DNA of 64,000 bases from Stenotrophomonas sp. 24(2023) (GTDB lineage: Bacteria; Pseudomonadota; Gammaproteobacteria; Xanthomonadales; Xanthomonadaceae): the NCBI RefSeq assembly GCF_030913365.1, contig NZ_CP133160.1, positions 3,882,001 to 3,946,000 on the forward strand, read 5' to 3'. The notes beneath the pieces were generated by a model. That model worked only from the letters and a program-made list of their open reading frames with translations, was not told the origin of the DNA and made no database searches. The translations under genes were made by a program, and so were the position numbers. Positions 7,519-14,811 of the stretch are shown here, piece after piece (within the stretch, counting starts at the first letter, position 1; every line of letters begins with the position of its first letter).

Positions 7519-9978
7519 ATGCCCGCGATGCCGACCGTCCCCCTTCGCCCCTTCCGCCGCCCGTTGGCGGGCGTGGCCTGCCTGCTGGCCCTGTCGCTGG
7601 CGCCGATGCTGCAGGCCGCCCCGGCCGCGCTGGAGCGCGAAGTCAACACGTTCATCGGCAGCAAGGACGATGGCAACACGTTCCCGGGGGCTTCGGCGCC
7701 GTTCGGCCTGATCCAGGTCAGTCCCATCGGCAGCCACTATTCGGGCTGGCGCTATGACGATGAGAAGATCCGTGGCTTCGGCCACTCCTTCCTGTCCGGT
7801 GCCGGCTGCTGGGAGCAGGGCGGCCAGGTCTCGGTCCTGCCGGTGACCGGCAGCATCGGTCCCGGTGGCGATTTCGATACCGCCGATGCGAAGGCCTTCA
7901 ACCACAAGACCTACGCCTCGGCCTACACCCACGAGGGCGAGGTCGGCCAGGCCGGCTATTACAAGGTGCGCCTGACCAGCTACGGCGGCATCGACGCCGA
8001 AGCCACCGCCCGCACCCGCGCCGCGGCCGAGCGCTATACCTTCAGCCAGCGCAGCGGCGATGGCCACGTGATGGTCAACGTCGGCCAGGCCAACGAGCGC
8101 CATTCGGTGATCGGCAGCGTGATCGACGTGGTCGGTGACCGTGCCGTGGAAGGCAAGCTGGTCACCAAGAGTTTCTGTGGTGGCCACCAGTACACCACCT
8201 GGTTCCGCATCGAGTTCGACCGCCCGTTCAAGGCCTTCGGTACCTGGGGCGAGGGCGGTGGCCTGCCGGGGGCGCGCCACAGCATGGAAGGCGAGCAGAA
8301 GCCCAATGGTGCCTGGCTGAGCTTCGACCTGGGCAAGGGCCAGTCGGTCACGGCGGTCAGCGCGATCTCCCACGTTGATGCCGAAGGCGCGCGTGCCAAC
8401 CTGCGTGCCGATGGCATGCAGGGGGAGGCGCTGCTGGGCTTTGACCGCATGCGTGGCCTGTCACAGCAGGCCTGGCGCAAGGAACTGGCCGGCGTGCGCG
8501 TGCAGGGTGGCAGCGGTGATGACCGCACCGTGTTCTATACCGCGCTGTACCACGCGCTGCTGCAGCCGCTGACCGGCAGCGATGCCGATGGCCGCTACCG
8601 GGGCTACGACGATGGCATCCACCGTGCCGAGGGCTGGACCTACTACGAGTACTTCTCGCTGTGGGATACCTACCGCGCGCAGAACCAGTGGCTGGCGCTG
8701 ACCCGGCCGGACGTGGCCCGCGACATCGGCCGCACGCTGCTGGCGATCGACGAGCAGGGCGGCTGGCTGCCGCGCTGGGGCTATGCCAACTTCGAAACCA
8801 ACATCATGACCGGCGACCCGGTCACCCCGTTCATGGTCGACCTGTGGCGCTTCGGCGCGCTCAAGGGCCGTGAAGGGCAGGCCTGGGACGCGCTGCGCCG
8901 CAACGCCTTCAGCATGCCGCCGCTGAATTCGCGTCATGCCGGCCGTTCCGGCAATGCCAGCTACCTGGCCAACGGCTATGTGCAGTACGACCGCGCCGTG
9001 CCGTCCAAGGGCATGGATGTCGACCCGCACCACGGCGGCTCGGCCACCCTGGAATACGCGCTGGCCGACTGCGCGCTTTCGCAGATGGCCGTCGGACTGG
9101 GCCACGACCAGGATGCGGCGCTGCTGCGCGAACGCGGCCGCAACTGGCACAAGGTGTGGGACCCCTCGGTACGCGATGCCGAGACCGGCTTCACCGGCTT
9201 CCCGCGGCCGCGTACCGACGGCGGCCCGTGGTACGTGCCGGCCAACGGCCAGTACAGCCCGCGCTCGGACCATGGCTTCCATGAAGGTACCGCCTGGCAG
9301 TACCAGTGGCTGGCCCAGCAGGATGTGCCCGGCCTGGTCGAGGCCATGCATGGGCGTGAGCAGGCGGCCCGCCGGCTGGATACCTTCTTCGCCATGGACG
9401 CGCTGACCGCCGACCCGCTGCAGGCCGCGCGCAAGGAATGGGTGGTGGGCCCGTACAGCTACTACAACCAGTACCGCTACAACCCGAACAACGAGCCGGA
9501 CCTGCACGCGCCGTGGATGTACACGCTGATCGGCCAGCCGTGGAAGACCGCCACCGTGCTGCGTGCGGCCCAGCAGCTGTTCACCAACGCGCCCAATGGT
9601 GTCACCGGCAACGATGACCTGGGCACGATGTCGGCCTGGTACCTGTTCAGCGCGATCGGCCTGTACCCGGCGGTCCCGGGCAGTGGCGAGTTCCTGCTGC
9701 ACACCCCGCGCTTTGCCAAGGTCGAGATCGACATGGGCAATGGCCGCACCCTGCGCGTGGATGCCCCGGGGGCCGACGGCCAGCGCCTGCAGTACGTGCA
9801 GGGCGTGCAGGTCGATGGCAAGGCCCATGCCCCGGTGTGGCTGGACTGGAACCGCCTGCAGCAGGGCCCGCGCGTGCGCTTCGCCCTGGATGCCAAGGCG
9901 CCGGAACAGGGCTGGGGCACCCAGGTGGCCGATCTGCCGGTGTCCTGGTGCGCCGCCCCGGGCAGCGTGCTCAAGTGA
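7519..9978 (+). CDS. GH92-family exo-alpha-mannosidase, exported
   Basis: This 819-residue glycoside hydrolase removes terminal alpha-linked mannose from glycans (the GH92 family is mostly alpha-1,2-mannosidases, calcium-dependent and inverting). Residues 1 to about 34 form a signal peptide, so the enzyme is periplasmic or secreted. The N-terminal beta-sandwich begins with VNTFIGSKDDGNTFPGA, and the C-terminal barrel carries TLEYA (after HHGGSA), NNEPD at residues 657-661 and GNDD at 697-700 before MSAWY. The TLEYA and GNDD segments contain the acid and base residues in characterised members. A downstream ATG at 7528 is a possible alternative start. A hairpin separates it from the lacI gene. 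Linkage specificity cannot be read from sequence alone. Confidence 0.93.
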   Translation: MPAMPTVPLRPFRRPLAGVACLLALSLAPMLQAAPAALEREVNTFIGSKDDGNTFPGASAPFGLIQVSPIGSHYSGWRYDDEKIRGFGHSFLSGAGCWEQGGQVSVLPVTGSIGPGGDFDTADAKAFNHKTYASAYTHEGEVGQAGYYKVRLTSYGGIDAEATARTRAAAERYTFSQRSGDGHVMVNVGQANERHSVIGSVIDVVGDRAVEGKLVTKSFCGGHQYTTWFRIEFDRPFKAFGTWGEGGGLPGARHSMEGEQKPNGAWLSFDLGKGQSVTAVSAISHVDAEGARANLRADGMQGEALLGFDRMRGLSQQAWRKELAGVRVQGGSGDDRTVFYTALYHALLQPLTGSDADGRYRGYDDGIHRAEGWTYYEYFSLWDTYRAQNQWLALTRPDVARDIGRTLLAIDEQGGWLPRWGYANFETNIMTGDPVTPFMVDLWRFGALKGREGQAWDALRRNAFSMPPLNSRHAGRSGNASYLANGYVQYDRAVPSKGMDVDPHHGGSATLEYALADCALSQMAVGLGHDQDAALLRERGRNWHKVWDPSVRDAETGFTGFPRPRTDGGPWYVPANGQYSPRSDHGFHEGTAWQYQWLAQQDVPGLVEAMHGREQAARRLDTFFAMDALTADPLQAARKEWVVGPYSYYNQYRYNPNNEPDLHAPWMYTLIGQPWKTATVLRAAQQLFTNAPNGVTGNDDLGTMSAWYLFSAIGLYPAVPGSGEFLLHTPRFAKVEIDMGNGRTLRVDAPGADGQRLQYVQGVQVDGKAHAPVWLDWNRLQQGPRVRFALDAKAPEQGWGTQVADLPVSWCAAPGSVLK

Positions 9979-9984
9979 GCCATT

Positions 9985-10021
9985 GCCGTGCCGCTCGCAG
10001 GACCCCAGCGAACGGCACGGC
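9985..10021 (+). terminator. Hairpin between GH92 gene and lacI-type gene
   Basis: GCCGTGCCG (9985-9993) pairs perfectly with CGGCACGGC (10013-10021) across a 19-base loop just after the GH92 stop. There is no T-run, so termination is uncertain; it may only reduce read-through. Confidence 0.4.
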
Positions 10022-10076
10022 ACGGCGTGGCCGCGATCCATTAGGCTTGCAGCACCGCTTGGACGCCACGGACACC

Positions 10077-11135
10077 ATGAACGATTCCACCAGCAGCTCC
10101 AAACCCACCCGCAAGGGGGACAACCGCCCGGTCACCGTGACCGACATCGCCCGTGCGACGGGGGTGTCGCGCGCCACGGTGTCACTGGTGCTGCGTGGCA
10201 GCCCCCTGGTCAATGTCGATACCCGGGCACGGGTGGAGGCCGAGCTGCGCAAGCAGCGCTATGTCTACAACCGCGCGGCCGCCAACCTGCGCCGGCGCAC
10301 CTCCAGCAGCATCGCGCTGGTCATCAACGACCTGTCCAACCCGTTCTTCGCCGAATTCGCTTCCGGGGTGGACGAGGCGCTGGGCGGCAAGGGCTATGTG
10401 ACCCTGCTCGGCAGCACCGGCGAATCGCCGCAGCGCCAGCAGGCGGTGCTGACCACGCTGATGGAACACACGCCGGCGGGCCTGATCCTGTCGCCGGCCG
10501 AAGGCAGCCAGGTCAGCGAACTGCGGCAGGCGCTGGGCGCCAATGCCAACGTGCTGCTGTTCAACCGTGAACTGGCCGGGGCGGATTGGGATTTCCTGAC
10601 CCTGGACAACCAGCAGGGGGCCTGGCAGGCCACGCGCCACCTGATCGAGCGCGGCCATCGCCACATTGCATTCTTCGGCGGCCATGCCGATTCCAGTTCC
10701 TGCCACCAGCGCCGTACCGGCTACCAGCAGGCCCTGGCCGAAGCCGGCCTGCAGGTGCGCCCGGAGTGGCTGATCGAATCGGCGCCGAACCGCCTGGAAG
10801 CGGCGGCGCGTACCAGCGAACTGTTCGCCAGCAAGGAACGTCCCAGTGCAGCGGTCTGCTACAACGACACCGTGGCGCTGGGCCTGATGCTGGGCCTGAC
10901 CTCGCGGGGCATCCGCCCCGGCGGCGATTTCGCGGTCACCGGCTTCGATGATATTTCCGAGGCGGCGGTGGCCGTACCGCCGTTGACCACGCTTACCGCC
11001 GACCCGCGTGAACGCGGCCGGCAGGCCGCCGCGCTGCTGCTGCAGCGGCTGGACACCCCCGATGCCCCGCCGACCCGCACCGTCGCCCCCGTGCAGCTGC
11101 GGATCCGCGAAAGCAGTGCCGCCCGACCTACCTGA
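10077..11135 (+). CDS. LacI-family transcriptional regulator of the mannoside locus
   Basis: This 352-residue repressor has an N-terminal helix-turn-helix with hinge (VTVTDIARATGVSRATVSLV, residues 19-38) followed by a periplasmic-binding-protein-like sugar-sensing domain (SSIALVINDLSNPFFAEF onward, with FAVTGFDDI near the C-terminus). A hydrophilic extension of about 18 residues precedes the DNA-binding helices. The ATG at 10077 is chosen because the frame upstream is only shadow of the GH92 gene. It lies between the GH92 gene and the transporter, which points to local control. The palindromes at 573, 7018, 7143 and 7357 are the obvious candidate targets. The inducer is probably mannose or a mannoside, which is inference. 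Confidence 0.9.
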   Translation: MNDSTSSSKPTRKGDNRPVTVTDIARATGVSRATVSLVLRGSPLVNVDTRARVEAELRKQRYVYNRAAANLRRRTSSSIALVINDLSNPFFAEFASGVDEALGGKGYVTLLGSTGESPQRQQAVLTTLMEHTPAGLILSPAEGSQVSELRQALGANANVLLFNRELAGADWDFLTLDNQQGAWQATRHLIERGHRHIAFFGGHADSSSCHQRRTGYQQALAEAGLQVRPEWLIESAPNRLEAAARTSELFASKERPSAAVCYNDTVALGLMLGLTSRGIRPGGDFAVTGFDDISEAAVAVPPLTTLTADPRERGRQAAALLLQRLDTPDAPPTRTVAPVQLRIRESSAARPT

Positions 11136-11176
11136 CCCCCTTCCACCCACCCAACGCATCCAAAGGCGCGCCACGC

Positions 11177-12484
11177 ATGCCGATCTCTTCAACGCCCCTG
11201 TCAACCCGAGGTTCCTCGGCAACGGCGGTCACCCCGCGCGTCGCCCTGGGCGTGGCCACCACGATCTTCTTCATGTGGGGTTTCCTGACCAGCCTCAATG
11301 ACGTGCTGATTCCGCACCTGAAGGCGGTGTTCGAACTGAACTACACCCGGGCGATGCTGGTGCAGTTCACCTTCTTCGGCGCGTACTTCCTGATGTCGCT
11401 GCCGGCAGGGTGGCTGGTGGCGCGGCTGGGTTACAAGAACGGCATCGTGGCCGGGCTGGTGATCGCCGGCGTCGGCGCACTCGGCTTCTGGCCGGCCGCT
11501 GCGCTGCGCATGTACGAAGCCTTCCTGGCCTCGCTGTTCGTGCTGGCCACCGGCATCACCGTGCTGCAGGTGGCTGCCAACCCGTACGTGGCGCTGCTGG
11601 GCCCGGAACAGACCAGTTCCAGCCGGCTGACCCTGGCGCAGGCGCTGAATTCGCTGGGTACCACCCTGGCCCCGCTGTTCGGCGGCCTGCTGATCCTGGG
11701 GACCACGGTCAAGAGCGGCGACCAGATCGATGCGCTGCCGGCCGCCGAGCAGATCGCCTACCGCGCCGCCGAAGCGCAGTCGGTGCAGGGCCCCTACGTG
11801 GGCTTGGCGATCGCGCTGGTGCTGCTGGCCATCTTCGTCTACCTGTTCCGCCTGCCGTCGCTGACCGAGGACACCGAACAGGCCGACACTAGCCACCACA
11901 CCCTGCTGGACGCCCTGCGCGAGCCGCACGTGCTGTTCGGTGTGCTGGCGATCTTCTTCTATGTGGGCGCGGAAGTGTCCATCGGCAGTTTCCTGGTCAA
12001 CTACCTGTCGATGCCCGACATCGGCGGCATCACCGAGCAGCAGGCCACCCACTACGTGTCCGCCTACTGGGGCGGTGCGATGATCGGCCGCTTCGCCGGT
12101 TCCTGGCTGCTGGTACGCTTCTCGCCGCGTCGCCTGCTGGCGTTGTTCGCCGCAGCGAACATCGTGCTGCTGGGGGTGACGCTGATGTCGGCCGGGCAGA
12201 CCGCGGTGTACTGCATCGTGGCCACGGGCCTGTTCAACTCGATCATGTTCCCGACCATCTTCGCGCTTGGCATCGAGCGCCTGGGGCCGCTGACCAGCAA
12301 GGCCTCCAGCCTGCTGATCATGGCCATTGTCGGCGGTGCCGTGCTGCCCCTGCTGCAGGGCGCGCTGGCCGACCACATCGGCGTGCACTACAGCTTCGTG
12401 CTGCCGGTGCTGTGCTACGCCTACATCATTTTCTACGGCCTGGTGGGCTCGCGCCCCCGCGTAGGCAACATCCGCGGAGACTGA
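11177..12484 (+). CDS. FucP/GluP-type sugar:proton symporter (MFS)
   Basis: This 435-residue inner-membrane transporter has about twelve hydrophobic helices. The segment MWGFLTSLNDVLIPHLKAVF and the following FGAYFLMSLPAGWL are typical of the FucP family, which imports fucose, glucose, galactose or mannose with protons; VAANPYVALLGP is also a family hallmark. It follows the LacI-type gene by 41 bases and precedes the kinase by 6 bases, so it is in an operon with the kinase and isomerase genes. From that context the substrate is most likely mannose (or another hexose released by the mannosidases). The sequence alone does not fix the sugar. Confidence 0.9.
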   Translation: MPISSTPLSTRGSSATAVTPRVALGVATTIFFMWGFLTSLNDVLIPHLKAVFELNYTRAMLVQFTFFGAYFLMSLPAGWLVARLGYKNGIVAGLVIAGVGALGFWPAAALRMYEAFLASLFVLATGITVLQVAANPYVALLGPEQTSSSRLTLAQALNSLGTTLAPLFGGLLILGTTVKSGDQIDALPAAEQIAYRAAEAQSVQGPYVGLAIALVLLAIFVYLFRLPSLTEDTEQADTSHHTLLDALREPHVLFGVLAIFFYVGAEVSIGSFLVNYLSMPDIGGITEQQATHYVSAYWGGAMIGRFAGSWLLVRFSPRRLLALFAAANIVLLGVTLMSAGQTAVYCIVATGLFNSIMFPTIFALGIERLGPLTSKASSLLIMAIVGGAVLPLLQGALADHIGVHYSFVLPVLCYAYIIFYGLVGSRPRVGNIRGD

Positions 12485-12490
12485 GGCCAC

Positions 12491-13486
12491 ATGGGAAAGA
12501 TTGTTTGTTTCGGCGAGATTTTGATCGATCTACTCGCCCAGCCGCCGGCATCGCCGGAGACCCCGCGCGCCTTCCTGCAGTATGCCGGTGGCGCGCCGGC
12601 CAACGTTGCCGTGGCCGCCGCCCGGCTGGGGGCGGACACCCAGTTCGTGGGCATGCTCGGCCGCGACATGTTCGGTGACTTCCTGGCCGAGAGCCTGGCC
12701 GAACATGGCGTGGGCACCGACCATATCGTGCGAACCGATGCGGCCAAGACCGCGCTGGCGTTCGTTGCCCTGGACGCCAGTGGCGAACGCAGCTTCAGCT
12801 TCTACCGGCCGCCGGCCGCGGACCTGCTGTTCCGTGACAGCGATTTCCAGCCGGCCAGCTTCGTCGATGCACGCTGCTTCCATGTCTGCTCCAACAGCCT
12901 GACCGAGCCGGCCATCGCCGAAGCGACCTTCGCCGGCATGGACCGCGCGCGCGCTGCCGGTGCCGTGGTCAGCCTGGACCTGAACCTGCGTCCGGCCCTG
13001 TGGCCGGCCGGTGCCGACCCGCTGCCGTGGCTGTGGCAGGCACTGGAACGCGCCGACCTGGTCAAGCTCTCGCGCGAGGAACTGGACTACCTGGCCGCGC
13101 CGCTGGGGGCCGACGGTGATGCGCAGGTGCTGCGCCGCCTGCTGGCCGCACAGGCGCGCTGGGTCATCATCACCGACGGCGCTGCGGCGCTGCGCTGGTA
13201 CACCCGGGATGCACAGGGCAGCGTGCCCAGCTTCCGCGTGGCCACCGTGGACACCACCGCCGCTGGCGATGCCTTCGTGGGGGGCGTGCTGGTCGGGCTG
13301 GTCGAGCGCGGTGGTGCAGGGCCCGGCTTTGCGGCGTTCTGCCAGGATGCCGACGCCATCGCCGGCACGCTGCGCTTTGCCGCCGCTGTCGGTGCACTGG
13401 CCGTCACCCGCAAGGGCGCCTTCGCCGCCATGCCTTCACTTGATGAAGTGCAGCAGCTGCTGCACGCACAGGAACTTACCGCATGA
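12491..13486 (+). CDS. PfkB-family sugar kinase, probable fructokinase
   Basis: This 331-residue cytosolic ribokinase-fold kinase opens with the family signature CFGEILIDLL and GGAPANVAVAAARLG. It carries the second PfkB signature DTTAAGDAF (residues 254-262), where D260 is the expected catalytic base; the usual DTxGAGD has Ala in place of the first Gly. The gene overlaps the isomerase start by four bases (ATGA), so the two proteins are translationally coupled. Since the neighbour makes fructose from mannose, phosphorylation of fructose to fructose-6-phosphate is the sensible assignment. 2-keto-3-deoxygluconate kinase is the main alternative, but no gene of that pathway is present here. Confidence 0.85.
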   Translation: MGKIVCFGEILIDLLAQPPASPETPRAFLQYAGGAPANVAVAAARLGADTQFVGMLGRDMFGDFLAESLAEHGVGTDHIVRTDAAKTALAFVALDASGERSFSFYRPPAADLLFRDSDFQPASFVDARCFHVCSNSLTEPAIAEATFAGMDRARAAGAVVSLDLNLRPALWPAGADPLPWLWQALERADLVKLSREELDYLAAPLGADGDAQVLRRLLAAQARWVIITDGAAALRWYTRDAQGSVPSFRVATVDTTAAGDAFVGGVLVGLVERGGAGPGFAAFCQDADAIAGTLRFAAAVGALAVTRKGAFAAMPSLDEVQQLLHAQELTA

Positions 13487-14712
13487 CCACGACCTCCCCC
13501 GATTTCCGTTCGCCGGACTTCCTGCGCGGCCATATCGCGCACACGATGGCGTTCTACCACCCGCACTGCATCGATCCCAACGGCGGCTTCTTCCACTACT
13601 TCAAGGATGACGGCAGCGTCTATGACGCCGGCCACCGCCACCTGGTGAGCAGCACCCGCTTCGTGTTCGACTACGCCATGGCCTACCGTGAATTCGGTGA
13701 TGCGGCCTACCTGGAGGGTGTGCAGCACGGTGTGCGCTACCTGCGCGAGGTGCACCGCAACCCGGCCACCGGCGGCTATGCCTGGACGATCCGCGACGGC
13801 AAGGTCGAGGACGACATGAACCACTGCTATGGCCTGGCCTTCGTGCTGCTGGCCTACAGCTGTGCGCTCAAGGCCGGCATCGAGCAGGCGCGTGCGTGGA
13901 TGGACGAAACCTGGCAGCTGCTGGAAGCGCGCTTCTGGGAGCCGCAGTACAGCCTGTACAAGGACGAGGCCGACGCGCAGTGGAACTTCACCGGCTACCG
14001 TGGCCAGAACGCCAACATGCACATGTGCGAGGCGATGCTGGCCGCGTTCGAGGCCAGCGGCGAGCAGCGTTACGTTGATCGCGCGCTGCTGCTGGCCGAT
14101 ACCATGACCCGCCGCCAGGCGGCCAAGGCCGGTGGCCTGGTGTGGGAACACTACGACGTCAACTGGGACATCGACTGGAACTACAACCTGGACAACCCAA
14201 AGCACCTGTTCCGTCCGTGGGGCTTCCAGCCGGGGCACCAGACCGAATGGGCCAAGCTGCTGCTGATCCTGGACCGGCATGTGCAGGCCGACTGGCTGGT
14301 GCCGACCGCACAGCACCTGTTCGACGTGGCGGTGGAGCGCAGCTGGGATGAAGCGCGTGGCGGCCTGTACTACGGCTTCGCGCCGGAAGAACGCCGCCAG
14401 CCGGGCATGGACGGGGCGCCGATCGCCGGCGACAGTTTCGTCTGTGATGACGACAAGTACTTCTGGGTGCAGGCCGAAACGCTGGCCACCGCCGCGCTGA
14501 TGGCCAAGCGCACCGGCGATGACCGCTACTGGCAGTGGTACGAGCGCATCTGGGCGTATTCGTGGGAGCACTTCGTCGACCACCAGTACGGCGCGTGGTT
14601 CCGCATCCTCGATGCCGACAACCGCAGGTACAGCGACGAGAAGAGCCCGGCGGGCAAGGTCGATTACCACACCATGGGTGCCTGCTACGAAGTGCTGAAC
14701 GTCGTGCGCTGA
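13483..14712 (+). CDS. AGE-family epimerase/isomerase, probable D-mannose isomerase
   Basis: This 409-residue cytosolic protein has the (alpha/alpha)6-barrel pattern of the N-acylglucosamine 2-epimerase superfamily. Visible marks include STRFVFDYAMAYREFGD, MHMCEAMLAAFEAS and RPWGFQPGHQTEWAKLL; the histidines in these segments correspond to the catalytic region. Members of this size with the QPGHQTEW motif include bacterial mannose isomerases (mannose to fructose). The start overlaps the kinase stop. Coupling to a fructokinase and two mannosidases strongly favours mannose isomerase over N-acylglucosamine or cellobiose epimerase. It gives a kinase-independent entry for free mannose. Assignment of substrate is inference from family and context. 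Confidence 0.85.
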   Translation: MTTTSPDFRSPDFLRGHIAHTMAFYHPHCIDPNGGFFHYFKDDGSVYDAGHRHLVSSTRFVFDYAMAYREFGDAAYLEGVQHGVRYLREVHRNPATGGYAWTIRDGKVEDDMNHCYGLAFVLLAYSCALKAGIEQARAWMDETWQLLEARFWEPQYSLYKDEADAQWNFTGYRGQNANMHMCEAMLAAFEASGEQRYVDRALLLADTMTRRQAAKAGGLVWEHYDVNWDIDWNYNLDNPKHLFRPWGFQPGHQTEWAKLLLILDRHVQADWLVPTAQHLFDVAVERSWDEARGGLYYGFAPEERRQPGMDGAPIAGDSFVCDDDKYFWVQAETLATAALMAKRTGDDRYWQWYERIWAYSWEHFVDHQYGAWFRILDADNRRYSDEKSPAGKVDYHTMGACYEVLNVVR

Positions 14713-14767
14713 GCGCACCCGGCGCGCCGCGAACGGGGAGCCGGGCCACGCCCGGCAGGAAGCATCG

Positions 14768-14790
14768 GTAGCGCCAGGCCATGCCTGGCG
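14768..14790 (+). repeat. SMAG-type palindrome (CCAGGC variety)
   Basis: GTAGCGCCAGG followed by CCATGCCTGGCG, a perfect copy of the variety that builds the array at 17.5-18.0 kb, sits 21 bases before the beta-mannosidase ATG. It could form a hairpin in the mRNA between isomerase and mannosidase genes. Confidence 0.85.
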
Positions 14791-14811
14791 AACACAACAG
14801 GAGTTACGCAC

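Noticed and set aside
12519..12534. Fifth operator copy (TTTTG-ATCGAT-CTACT) in the start of the kinase gene
   Set aside because: It falls in codons for the conserved GEILIDLL motif, so the match can be explained by protein sequence; it is not in a promoter position.
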